This document shows, one piece after another, positions 1 to 13,259 of a stretch of DNA of 59,372 nt. Made by a program: the position numbers and the translations under genes. How positions within the stretch are numbered: the first letter of the stretch is position 1; every line of letters starts with the position of its first letter. Origin of the DNA: Acidobacteriota bacterium (lineage in GTDB: Bacteria > Acidobacteriota > Polarisedimenticolia > J045); NCBI GenBank assembly GCA_017994815.1, contig JAGOJY010000015.1:1-59372 (forward strand). Direction: 5' to 3'. The notes beneath the pieces are model-generated. The model searched no databases. It worked only from the letters and a program-made list of their open reading frames with translations, and was not told the origin of the DNA.

Positions 1-4810
<4,810 letters not shown>

Positions 4811-5195
4811 TTCCCCTCCTCCCTCGCGCGGGGTCGGGCCACGCGACGGGGCTGCAGCCGGCGGGGGGGGACGACGAGCGGCGAACCCGAGGAACTTCCG
4901 GGGCGTTTCGAACAACCGCGGATTGCTTGGCTCTCCCCCAGTGCCAACCGGCCAGAACGGATGCTGTCCGCGTATCCGAGTTGCGGATTAATGAGTACGC
5001 GGAGAGCCCCGCGGGCGCACTACGAAAGTTCCTGCGGGGCCGGAGGCCGGTCCGAGGCGAAGACAATTGGCCAAGGCCGCGACACCGCGGAAACCCGCAA
5101 TTTCCGCGCGGCCGCGGACAGACGTGCGGTTCTTCTTACGGGCCGCCGCAGGCGGCCCGGCCGCCGCGGCGATGCGAGTCCCGCCGATGCCTGCG
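4811..5195. other. Intergenic region between smc and the MopE-type gene
   Basis: These 385 bp contain no convincing gene. They should hold the promoter and leader of the MopE-type gene, but no clear -35/-10 pair could be picked. A GC-rich hairpin with a 9-bp perfect stem and 3-nt loop lies at 5139-5159, just past the smc stop. It has no T-run on the minus strand, so it is at best a weak terminator for smc. Confidence 0.5.
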
Positions 5196-8100
5196 TTAAT
5201 CCAGGGACATCGAGACCAGGCGCGAGACGCCGGGTTCCGGCATCGTCACGCCGTACAGCAGGTCCGCCATCTCCATCGAGCGCTTGTTGTGCGTGATGAG
5301 GATGAACTGCGTGCGGTCGGTGAACGTGCGCAGGGCGTCGGCGAAGCGGCCGACGTTGGCCTCGTCCAGCGGCGCGTCGACCTCGTCGAGCAGGCAGAAC
5401 GGCGGGGCCTGGTAGCTGAAGATCGCGAACAGCACCGCGGTCGCGGCGAGCGCCTTCTCGCCGCCCGACAGGAGCGTGACCGCCTGCAGCTTCTTGCCCG
5501 GCGGCTGGCAGAGGATCTCGATCCCCGACTCGAGCGGGTCGTTCTCGTCCTCGAGGATCAGGTCGGCCCGCCCGCCGCGGAACAGGATCGCGAACTGCTC
5601 GCGGAAGTGGCGCCGGATCGAGCCCAGCGCGTCGAGGAAGCGTTCGCGGCTCTCGCGGTCCATCTTCTTGATCGAGTTGTTCATTTCCTCGATCGACTTC
5701 TCGAGATCCTCTTTCTGCCCCGTCAACTCGGTCGCGCGCGCCGACAGTTCGTCGAACTCCTGCTCGGCGAGCGGGTTCACGAGACCGAGCCGGTCGCGCT
5801 TGTCGCGGACCTCCGCGACGCGCGCGGCGAGGACCTCGTCCCCGGCCAGTTCGGCGGCGGTCCCGGCGCTGCCGGCGTCCGCCGGGAGTTCTTCCGGCAG
5901 GCAGCCCAGCTCCTCGCGGCACGCGCCGACGATGTGCTCGAGTTCGAGCCGCGCCCGCTCCAGTTCCAGCCCGTGCTGCTCGCGCCGCGCGCGGGCGTCT
6001 TCCAGCTCCTGGGCCGCGGTGTCGACGCGGGCGTCGAGCGCGCGCGCCGCTGCCGACGCCGCGGACAGCGTCTCGGCGCGGCGCGCGACCTCGGCCTCGG
6101 CGGCGGCGCGCTCGGCGCGCACGCGCTCGAGGTCACCGCGCCGCAGATCGGCCTGCGCCCGCAGCGTCTGCGCCTCGTCGGCCGCGCGCCGCCCGGCGAC
6201 GAGCCCGCGCTCGCTGCGCTCGCCGATTTCCGCCAGGTCGCGGGCCAGGCGCTCGTCGTCGCGGGCCAGCGCGGCGCGGCGCTCTTCCTGCGCGCGCAGG
6301 TCCGCCGAGAGCGCGGCCAAGGCCGACGCCGCCTGCCGCACGGTGTCCTCGCGCTCGTGCGCCGTCGCCCGCGCGGCGTCGAGCGCCTCGCGGCCGCTCG
6401 CGATCGCGCCCTCGATCTGCTGCAGCTGCGCTTCGAGCGCCGCCGCGCGCCGCGCGGCCTCCTCGCGCGCCCGCTCGGCCGCCTCGTGGACGCCGGCGAC
6501 GAGCGCCGCCTCGCGCACGATCCGCGCCAGCTCGCGCCCGCCCTGCTCCCACGCCATCTGTGCGCTGGTGTGCGCGCGCCGGCCTTCGGCCAACTCGGCC
6601 TCGGCGCCCTCGCGTGCCGCGCGGCCGGCCTGGTGCTCCTGCCGCGCGCGCTCCAGCTCGTCCAGCGCCGCGGAACGCGCCGCCGCGAGCTGCGCCACGC
6701 TGGCCGCCAGCTCCTCGCGGCGCCGCGTGCGGGCCAAGAGGCCCTCGCCGTCCTCCGGCCCGCCGTGCACGGCGACGACGCCGCTCGACAGCACCGCGTC
6801 CCCCGCGGGGGTGACGTAGTTCCAGCCCGGGAAGCGCCGCTGCAGCTCCAGCGCCGCCGCGAGATCGTCCACCAGCACCGCGTCGCGGACGCGCGCGCCG
6901 ACCGCCTCGAGCCCGGCGCGCGCCGCGACGTGCGCGGCGAGCCGGCCGCGCACGCGCGGATCGGCCGCCAGCTCGTCCGGCAGCCCGGGGCCGGCATCGT
7001 GGCCGCCGACCGCGTCGAGCGGCAGGAACTGCACGCGGCCGCGCACGCCGAGCGCCGCGCCCTTGAGCACGTCCTGCGCCGACTCGACGATCACGGTCGG
7101 CAGCAGCTCGGCAAGGAACGCCTCGGCCGCGCGCTCGAACTCGCGCTCGACGACGAGGGCGTCCGCCGCCACGCCGTGCGCCGCGAGATCCCGCTCGGCC
7201 GCTCGCTCCAGCACCTCGCGCGCCGGGTCGGCGCCGGCCAGCCGCACCGCCAGCGAGTCCAGCGCCGCCTTCTCGCCCTCGCGCGAGCCGAGTTCGTTGC
7301 CGACCGCGGCCTCGGCGGCCCGCGCCTGCTCCAGCCGCTGCGCCGCGTCGTCCTCGGCCCGGCGCGCCTGCTGCACCGCCTCGGCCAGCCGCGCCGACTC
7401 CTGCTCGGCGCGGACCATCGCCTGCCGCGCATCCTCGAGCTGGCGCTCGGCGTCGGCGCGCGCCGCCTCGAGCCGCGCGGCGGCCGCGGCGGACTCCGCG
7501 ACGCGGTCGGCCTCGCGCTGGTGCGCCTCGCGCGCCGCCGACAGGCGCGCGAAGACCTCGGCGCGCTCGTGCATCCGCTCGTACAGCTCGCGCTCGGTCG
7601 CCTCGGCGCGCTGCTGCAGCTCGCGGTAGCCGTCGCGCTCGCCGTCGGCGCGAAGGCGCGCCGCCTCGACTTCGTGCTCGAGCGCCACGATGCGCTCGGC
7701 CAACTCCGAGAGGTCGCGCGTGACCGAGTCGCGCTCGGCCTGCCGCAGCGTGCGGTCGAGCGCCAGGCGCTTGCCCTCGTTCTCCTGCCGGCCGGCCTCG
7801 TCCTCCAGCGCCGCCGCGCGCGCCAGCGCGGCCTCGATCTCCGCCGCCAGCCGCTCCTCGTCCAGCCGCGCCTGGTGCGCCCGCGCGACCAGCCGCTCGC
7901 GCTCGTCGCGCGCCGCGTCCAGCGCCCCGCGCGCCTCGGCCGCGGCGTGCGCCAGCCGCGCGCGCTCGCGGTCGAGGTGGGCCGCCTCGCGCTGCGCCAC
8001 CGCGGCGACCTCGTTCAGCTCCTGCGCCCGGCCGTCGAGGACCCGCGCGCGCCGCCGGAACCACAGCGTCTTCAGCTCGCGCAGCTCGGTCTCCAGCCGG

Positions 8101-8750
8101 CGCGCCCGCCGGGCCAGCGCCGCCTGCCGCTGCAGCGAGCGCCGCTGGCGCTCCACCTCGCGCAGGATGTCGTCGACGCGCAGGAGGTTGGCCCGCGTGC
8201 CCTCGAGCTTCATCTCGGCCAGCCGGCGGCGCTGCTTGTACCCGGAGATGCCCGCGGCGTCCTCGATGAACATCCGCCGTTCCTTGGGCCGGCTGATCAC
8301 GAACGACGCCACCCGCGACTGGTCGATGATGGCGTACGTGCGCTCGCCGGCCCGGACCTGCTCGAGCAGGTTGCGGATGTCGAGCAGGCGCCCCTGCCGG
8401 CCGTCCACGAGGTACTCGCTGTCGCCGGTGCGGAACAGCCGCCGCGTGAGCGTGACGTGGGTCTTGCCGTCGGGCAGCGGCTGGTTGCGGGCGACCATCG
8501 ACAGCGTGACCTCCGCCATCCCGCCCGGCCCGCGCCCCTCGCTGCCGGCGAAGATGACGTCCTCCATGCGCTGCCCGCGCAGGGCCCGGGCGGACTGCTC
8601 GCCCAGGACCCACTGGATCGCGTCGGCGATGTTGGACTTCCCGCAGCCGTTCGGCCCCACCACGGCGGTGATGCCGTCGGGGAACTCGATCACGGTGCGG
8701 TCGGGAAAGCTCTTGAAGCCGACGACTTCCATCCGCTCGATGCGGAGCAT
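5196..8750 (-). CDS. smc: Chromosome segregation ATPase SMC
   Basis: A 1,184-residue protein, the normal length for bacterial SMC. The N-terminal head has GFKSF and the Walker A motif GPNGCGKSN (residues 32-40). Two long Ala/Arg/Glu-rich coiled coils flank a hinge at about residues 500-660. The C-terminal head has the ABC signature LSGGEKAL (about 1094) and Walker B CLLDEVDAPLDEAN. It entraps DNA with ScpA/ScpB during chromosome organisation; neither partner is in the window. The ATG at 8750 is preferred because an AGGGGGTGAG stretch lies at proper distance upstream. A GTG at 8759 is in frame but sits directly on that stretch. The gene is 78 bp downstream of the polyprenyl synthetase gene on the same strand and probably shares its transcript. 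Confidence 0.95.
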   Translation of the reverse strand: MLRIERMEVVGFKSFPDRTVIEFPDGITAVVGPNGCGKSNIADAIQWVLGEQSARALRGQRMEDVIFAGSEGRGPGGMAEVTLSMVARNQPLPDGKTHVTLTRRLFRTGDSEYLVDGRQGRLLDIRNLLEQVRAGERTYAIIDQSRVASFVISRPKERRMFIEDAAGISGYKQRRRLAEMKLEGTRANLLRVDDILREVERQRRSLQRQAALARRARRLETELRELKTLWFRRRARVLDGRAQELNEVAAVAQREAAHLDRERARLAHAAAEARGALDAARDERERLVARAHQARLDEERLAAEIEAALARAAALEDEAGRQENEGKRLALDRTLRQAERDSVTRDLSELAERIVALEHEVEAARLRADGERDGYRELQQRAEATERELYERMHERAEVFARLSAAREAHQREADRVAESAAAAARLEAARADAERQLEDARQAMVRAEQESARLAEAVQQARRAEDDAAQRLEQARAAEAAVGNELGSREGEKAALDSLAVRLAGADPAREVLERAAERDLAAHGVAADALVVEREFERAAEAFLAELLPTVIVESAQDVLKGAALGVRGRVQFLPLDAVGGHDAGPGLPDELAADPRVRGRLAAHVAARAGLEAVGARVRDAVLVDDLAAALELQRRFPGWNYVTPAGDAVLSSGVVAVHGGPEDGEGLLARTRRREELAASVAQLAAARSAALDELERARQEHQAGRAAREGAEAELAEGRRAHTSAQMAWEQGGRELARIVREAALVAGVHEAAERAREEAARRAAALEAQLQQIEGAIASGREALDAARATAHEREDTVRQAASALAALSADLRAQEERRAALARDDERLARDLAEIGERSERGLVAGRRAADEAQTLRAQADLRRGDLERVRAERAAAEAEVARRAETLSAASAAARALDARVDTAAQELEDARARREQHGLELERARLELEHIVGACREELGCLPEELPADAGSAGTAAELAGDEVLAARVAEVRDKRDRLGLVNPLAEQEFDELSARATELTGQKEDLEKSIEEMNNSIKKMDRESRERFLDALGSIRRHFREQFAILFRGGRADLILEDENDPLESGIEILCQPPGKKLQAVTLLSGGEKALAATAVLFAIFSYQAPPFCLLDEVDAPLDEANVGRFADALRTFTDRTQFILITHNKRSMEMADLLYGVTMPEPGVSRLVSMSLD

Positions 8751-8828
8751 CCAGCTCACCCCCTAGTGCGCGTCGGGCCGCCCGCGGCGGCCCCGACTAC
8801 CACGGTGGGATGGTAACACCGACTCGCG

Positions 8829-9857
8829 CTAGCGATCGCGCGCAAGTACCGCCGACGGCAGGTCGAGCAGCACGTCGCGATAGGCGTTCGGAGCGAAGCG
8901 CTCCATGATCGCGCGCGCCCGGGAGGCGTGAAGCTCGGCCACCTGCCGCGCGCGGGCAAGGCAGCCGCGGTGCGCGAGCGCCTCGCGCAGCATCTCGAAC
9001 GAGTCGCCGGCGACGCCGTCGCCGCGCAAGACGTCGAGCACGGCCTGGCGCTCGCGGGCGTTGCCGCACTCCAGGAGGTCGATCCAGGGAAGCGTCAGCC
9101 GGCCCTCGCGCAGGTCCGAGGCGACCGGCTTGCCCACGGTCTTCTCGTCCGAGGTCACGTCCAGGAGGTCGTCCACGATCTGGAACGCGATCCCGAACTC
9201 CATCCCGAACGCGGCCAGGTCTTCTTCGGTTTCCGGCGCCACGCCGCCGAGGATCCCCGCGCTGCGGCAGCAGGCCGAGAACAGCCACGCCGTCTTGCGC
9301 TCGACGATGGCCATGTGCTGCTCGGCGGTGACGTCTTCGCGCCCCCGCAGGTGGTGCGCGAGCAGCTCGCCCTCGATCATCCGCTCGGTGGACAGCGCCA
9401 GGGCATCGATCACGCGCAGGCGCCGGGTCCTGAGCGCCATGTTGATCGAGCGCAGGTACAGGTAGTCCCCGATCAGGACGGTGAACTCGTTGCCGAAGAC
9501 CTGGTTCGCCGCGGCGCGGCCGCGCCGCAGCTCGGCCTCGTCGATGATGTCGTCGTGGACCAGCGTCGCGGTGTGGATCAGCTCGAACACCGCGCCGAGC
9601 AGGACGTCTTCGTCCCCCTCGTAGCCGACGAGACCCGAGCTGAGCAGGACCAGCGCCGGGCGCAGCCGCTTGCCGCCGCCCTCGGCGAGGTAGCGGCCGG
9701 CCTCCGCGATCGGGTGGAACTCCGAACCGAAGTTGGTCTGCAGCTCGCGCTCGACCGACGCCAGCTTGTCGCCGATCAGCGGGAACAGGGCCGCGAACGC
9801 CGGCGGCGGGGGCGAGACGGCCCCGCGGGCGGCGTCCGGCTTGCGCGGTGCGGTCAC
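8829..9857 (-). CDS. Trans-isoprenyl diphosphate synthase (IspA/IspB family)
   Basis: A 342-residue all-trans polyprenyl synthetase. It shows the GGGKRLRP substrate-binding stretch, a first aspartate-rich motif DDIID and a second DDLLD, both needed for magnesium-diphosphate binding. Members condense isopentenyl diphosphate onto an allylic primer, usually to make the quinone side chain. Chain length cannot be told with certainty; the size and overall pattern fit the long-chain octaprenyl or heptaprenyl group rather than farnesyl synthase. The start is a GTG whose last bases form the stop of the preceding gene (GTGA overlap), so the two are probably translationally coupled. smc follows on the same strand. 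Confidence 0.93.
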   Translation of the reverse strand: MTAPRKPDAARGAVSPPPPAFAALFPLIGDKLASVERELQTNFGSEFHPIAEAGRYLAEGGGKRLRPALVLLSSGLVGYEGDEDVLLGAVFELIHTATLVHDDIIDEAELRRGRAAANQVFGNEFTVLIGDYLYLRSINMALRTRRLRVIDALALSTERMIEGELLAHHLRGREDVTAEQHMAIVERKTAWLFSACCRSAGILGGVAPETEEDLAAFGMEFGIAFQIVDDLLDVTSDEKTVGKPVASDLREGRLTLPWIDLLECGNARERQAVLDVLRGDGVAGDSFEMLREALAHRGCLARARQVAELHASRARAIMERFAPNAYRDVLLDLPSAVLARDR

Positions 9858-10549
9858 GCGCCCCCCGCGGGAGGTGCGGCGGCCGGCGCGGCGGGCGCCG
9901 CCGGCGTGCCTTCGGCGCGGGTCTCGACCAGCTCCTCGCCCGCGAACACGTAGGTCGTGCCGTGGTAGCGCCACTCGGTGCGGCCGCCGTCGACCGGCAC
10001 GACCTGCTGCGGCAACCCGGCCGAGCGCAGGACCCGGCCCTTGGCCGTCGTCGCGCCGCCGGCCCTGGCGATCGCCTTGGCGACGGCGGCCCAGCCCGGC
10101 GCGTCGGCGACGCGGCACATCGCGAGCGCGCGCGCGTCGCGCCGCAGCTCCAGCCCGATCTCGTGGTCCACGGGCGGCGCGTAGCGCACGCCGTCCCAGC
10201 GCGCGCTGTCGAAGCAGCGCAGCAGCAGGCGGCCGCGCGGCGGGACCTCCTGCTTCAGCTCGACGGCGAAGAAGCCGTTGCGGTCCGAGACGCCGCTCGC
10301 GAGTTCCTCTTCCTGGACGTCGGCGCTGAACGCGGGGATCAGGCCGCCGCCGGTCCGGTGCACGAGCCGCACCGTGACCCCGGCCAGCGGCTGGCCGGTT
10401 TCGTCGAAGATCTGCCCCTCGACGACCGCGGCGCCCGCGGGGAGCGTGGCCATGCACACGGCCAGCGCGGCGAGCCGCGCGGCCCGCAGCGCCGGCCACG
10501 CCCGGGACGCAAAGCGCCCGCGCGCGGAGCGAAATGCGCGAATCCCCAT
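9854..10549 (-). CDS. Secreted protein with carboxypeptidase-regulatory-like domain
   Basis: A 231-residue protein with an N-terminal signal sequence: Arg-rich start, hydrophobic stretch, cleavage near AGAA at about residue 40. Residues about 42-110 (VVEGQIFDETGQPLAGVTVRL and following) match the carboxypeptidase regulatory-like, transthyretin-like beta-sandwich found in many exported proteins. The rest is unrecognised and ends in an Ala/Pro-rich tail. It lies between lolA and the polyprenyl synthetase gene, overlapping the latter by 4 bp. The function is unknown; a periplasmic or outer-membrane role is inferred. Confidence 0.75.
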   Translation of the reverse strand: MGIRAFRSARGRFASRAWPALRAARLAALAVCMATLPAGAAVVEGQIFDETGQPLAGVTVRLVHRTGGGLIPAFSADVQEEELASGVSDRNGFFAVELKQEVPPRGRLLLRCFDSARWDGVRYAPPVDHEIGLELRRDARALAMCRVADAPGWAAVAKAIARAGGATTAKGRVLRSAGLPQQVVPVDGGRTEWRYHGTTYVFAGEELVETRAEGTPAAPAAPAAAPPAGGA

Positions 10550-10620
10550 GGGCCGGCGAGAATATCACCCCCCTCGAAACCCACACAAGCTTCGCGGTTT
10601 GCCCGGTCGCGGCGGGCCTG

Positions 10621-11334
10621 TTACTCGCGCGTGACGTTGAAGCCGGCGGGGACTTTCATCGCGAACGCGGAGGCCGGCAGCGGCTTCTCGGCGACCGGCG
10701 CGCCGAGGTCGTAGACCAGCCGGTTGCCGAGCGGATCGACGATCTCCAGCCGCCGCACGTCGCCCGACGCGCGGTCGGCCTCGATCAACGCCATCTCGAG
10801 GTCGTCGCGGACGTCGCGCGGGACGAGTTCCAGGACCACGCGGCCCTTCGCGGCCGGGGGCGCGGACGACTCGGTGACCGCGAACACCTTCAAGAGGTCG
10901 ATGCGGCCGGCGAGCAGGTCGGTCAGCGGGTCGGACAAGCCGGGGACCTGGTCCTTGATCTTGACCTCGCGATCCTCGGGGACGAGCAGCCACCACCTCT
11001 CGCCGTCGTAGACAGCCTTCTGCCCCTTGGGCTGGCTGTACTCCCAGAGGATGCGCCCCGGGGGCGAGACGTGGATCGTGCCGCGGGCCTCGTCCTCGGC
11101 GCCGAAGGTGGTGGACTCGTAGCGCTGGTGGAAGCTGGCCCGGAACGCCCCCTGCTCGCGGTAGCGGCGCTCGATCCGGCGCGCGAGATCCTGGAGTTGC
11201 TGGGCCCCGGCGAGTGCCGCGGCGGGTTCCGCCGGAGGCGCTGCGGGGACGGTCGGCAACACGGCGGCGAGCGCGGCGGCGACCACCGCCCGCCAGCCCC
11301 GCAACCCGGCCCGGCACGCTGCGTTTCGCATCAT
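10621..11334 (-). CDS. lolA: Outer-membrane lipoprotein carrier protein LolA family
   Basis: A 237-residue exported protein with a signal peptide of about 30 residues. It has the LolA layout: an early helix (LARRIERRYREQGAF), then RASFHQRY, then the strand series PGRILWEYSQP, YDGERWWLLVPED and the C-terminal FAMKVPAGFNV. LolA carries lipoproteins from the LolCDE complex across the periplasm to the outer membrane. Two consecutive ATG codons begin the gene. It diverges from the gene starting at 11384, with 49 bp between them, and probably leads the operon that continues through the small secreted protein, the polyprenyl synthetase and smc. Confidence 0.88.
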   Translation of the reverse strand: MMRNAACRAGLRGWRAVVAAALAAVLPTVPAAPPAEPAAALAGAQQLQDLARRIERRYREQGAFRASFHQRYESTTFGAEDEARGTIHVSPPGRILWEYSQPKGQKAVYDGERWWLLVPEDREVKIKDQVPGLSDPLTDLLAGRIDLLKVFAVTESSAPPAAKGRVVLELVPRDVRDDLEMALIEADRASGDVRRLEIVDPLGNRLVYDLGAPVAEKPLPASAFAMKVPAGFNVTRE

Positions 11335-11383
11335 CTGGGACTATGCTCCGCGGCGATTCTATACGTCGCCGGAGGCAACGCCC

Positions 11384-12568
11384 GTGCGCTCTCGACTCCC
11401 GCTGCTGCTCGCCGCGTCGCTCTTCTGCCCCACCCTGGCCGCGCTGGCCGCCGAACCGGCCGACCCGGCCGTGTCCGCCGCGATCGCCCGCGCCCGCACC
11501 GCCTACGAGCAGAACAACTGCCCGGACGTCGTGGCCGCGCTGGAGCCGTTCTCGACCGCCGACGCGGCGGGGTCCGCCCTCGACGGCGCCTCGCACTACC
11601 GCCTCGGCTACTGCCTCGCCGCGGTCCGGCGCGTGCCGCCCGAGCCGCAGTACGGCATCGCCGCGGAGAAGCTCGCGCGCGAGGCCGCGGCCCCCGGCAC
11701 GCCGCTCGACACGCACTTCTACCTCGTCAACTCGCTCCTGAACCTCGGGCGCGACGCGGAGGGGACCGCGGCCGCGAAGCAGGCTGTCGAGCGCTGGCGC
11801 GCCGGCACGCTCGTCGTCCCGGCGGACGACGCGCAGGCGTGGTTCAGGCTCGGCAAGCTGTTCCGCGACTCCGGCGACGGCAAGGGCGCGCTGGAACCCT
11901 TCGGCCGCGCCCTCGACATCGACGAGCGCAAGCCGGGGAGCCTGCGCACCGAGTACGTGCGCCGCATCGCGGACCACGCGAGCGAGCAGCTCGAGCAGGG
12001 CCTCTTGCAGCGCGCGTCGGCCGTGCTGGCGCGGCGCGGTGCGGCGGCCCCGGCCGCGCCGGGCGGGATGGTCGAGGCGCGGCAGCTCGTCGCGGCGGGG
12101 AAGTTCGACGAGGCGCGGCCGCTGCTGCAGCAAGCGGCCAAGGGGCGCGGCGACGAGGGGATGTTCGCGCAGTACGCGCTGGGCGCGATCGACCGCGCCG
12201 GCGAGCTGCCGCGGTGGGGGCTCTCCGCCGCCGCGGCGCCGGGTGGCCCGACCCGCGACCTGCGCCCGGCGCTGGCCGACGCGGCCAAGCTCGGCTGGGA
12301 GACCGTGCGCCGCGCCCGGCTGGTCGAGGTCCCGCGCAAGAAGGGCGAGGGAACGCGCGCCTCGGTGCTGCCGGACCCCGAGCTGCGCGAGGCCCAGGCG
12401 CGCTTCACCGGCCTGCTGCTGGAAGCGGTGCGCACCAACCAGCCGATCCGCGAGTGGGCGATCGCCGACGGGTACGCGCCGCTCATCATCCGCCCGTGGG
12501 ACAGCATCGTCCTCGAGGCGCACCAGGCCGAGCGCGAACCCCAGGTCCTCGACCTCACGCACCACTGA
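11384..12568 (+). CDS. Secreted TPR-like protein of unknown function
   Basis: A 394-residue protein starting at GTG with GGAGG eight bases upstream. Residues 1-23 are a signal peptide ending ALAAEP. Residues about 28-230 are helical with tetratricopeptide-like spacing (ARTAYEQNNCPDVVAALEPF and WFRLGKLFRDSGDGKGALEPF). The C-terminal part (WDSIVLEAHQAERE and neighbours) is unlike anything I recognise. It diverges from lolA across a very short spacer, so the two promoters must lie almost back to back. Confidence 0.7.
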   Translation: MRSRLPLLLAASLFCPTLAALAAEPADPAVSAAIARARTAYEQNNCPDVVAALEPFSTADAAGSALDGASHYRLGYCLAAVRRVPPEPQYGIAAEKLAREAAAPGTPLDTHFYLVNSLLNLGRDAEGTAAAKQAVERWRAGTLVVPADDAQAWFRLGKLFRDSGDGKGALEPFGRALDIDERKPGSLRTEYVRRIADHASEQLEQGLLQRASAVLARRGAAAPAAPGGMVEARQLVAAGKFDEARPLLQQAAKGRGDEGMFAQYALGAIDRAGELPRWGLSAAAAPGGPTRDLRPALADAAKLGWETVRRARLVEVPRKKGEGTRASVLPDPELREAQARFTGLLLEAVRTNQPIREWAIADGYAPLIIRPWDSIVLEAHQAEREPQVLDLTHH

Positions 12569-12621
12569 TACCTCTGCGGGCCGAGGCGATTTCCGCCGCA
12601 CCTCCCATCGCCGTGATGGCC

Positions 12622-12640
12622 GGGCCGGCTGCGCCGGCCC
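12622..12640. repeat. GC-rich hairpin in the gap between convergent genes
   Basis: A perfect 8-bp stem (GGGCCGGC/GCCGGCCC) with a TGC loop lies between the 3' ends of the TPR-like gene and the small membrane protein gene. No T-run follows, so it is not a classic terminator. Similar GC palindromes occur in other gaps of this window. The rest of 12569-12769 holds nothing I can identify. Confidence 0.45.
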
Positions 12641-12769
12641 CTACGGCGGCCAGCCGCAGCCGCAAGCGATGATCGTCCATCCGGCTGGCCGCCTACCCCC
12701 CTCTTCAGTCACCAGAGCGAGCCGTCCGCCACAAGATGCACGCTTCCTTGATAGAAGTGGCCTTCGGGT

Positions 12770-13171
12770 CTACTGATCGGCGAGGTCGGAGATCCAGGGG
12801 ATGCGGAAGCGGCGGCCGACGACGGCGCGCTCGATCGCCATCGCCACGACGGCGAGGTACCCGAGGCCGACGAAAATCTCCATCACGCGGAACATGCGCC
12901 CGAGCAGCGGGATCATCGAGAACAGCCAGTGGAACGGGCTGAGCACCGCCATCAGGAGCGCCGCGGCCAGGGCGAGGAACGCTCCCTGCCGGGCGTGCCA
13001 GCGCACGAACGGGTCGCGGCTGCCGAGCAGCGGCACGAGGCACAGCGGCCCGAGGTAGGCGAAGACGAGCAGCAGCCGGTCCTCGTCGCTGAAGCTCGCG
13101 ATCGTCAGCGCCGGGTCTTCGCGCGGCGTGATCTCCGGCTCGGTGCCGATGTCCCGGGGCTCGTCCTGCAC
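12770..13171 (-). CDS. DUF4870/Tic20-like small membrane protein
   Basis: A 133-residue protein with an acidic, Pro-rich N terminus and three or four hydrophobic segments (LLLVFAYLGPLCLVPLL, GAFLALAAALLMAVL, MEIFVGLGYLAVVAMAI). The layout and the VRWHARQGAFL stretch between the first two segments are typical of DUF4870 proteins, which have no settled function. It diverges from mutS with about 88 bp between the starts. Confidence 0.75.
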   Translation of the reverse strand: MQDEPRDIGTEPEITPREDPALTIASFSDEDRLLLVFAYLGPLCLVPLLGSRDPFVRWHARQGAFLALAAALLMAVLSPFHWLFSMIPLLGRMFRVMEIFVGLGYLAVVAMAIERAVVGRRFRIPWISDLADQ

Positions 13172-13259
13172 GGCTTGCCTCCGCCGACGACAAGTGCCGG
13201 CCGGGGACGTAGATAGCGGCCGCTTCGGTTCCTTGTCAACCCGGGCATAATCCCGGCTC

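Noticed and set aside
5139..5159. Intrinsic terminator for smc
   Set aside because: The stem is good but the minus strand lacks the U-run, so only a hairpin is recorded within the intergenic entry.
5067..8816. A 1,249-codon plus-strand open frame
   Set aside because: It is the antisense of smc. The high GC content removes stops; no start site or homology supports it.
12722..12945. Small plus-strand frame near 12736
   Set aside because: It overlaps the DUF4870 gene in antisense and shows no ribosome site or conserved feature.
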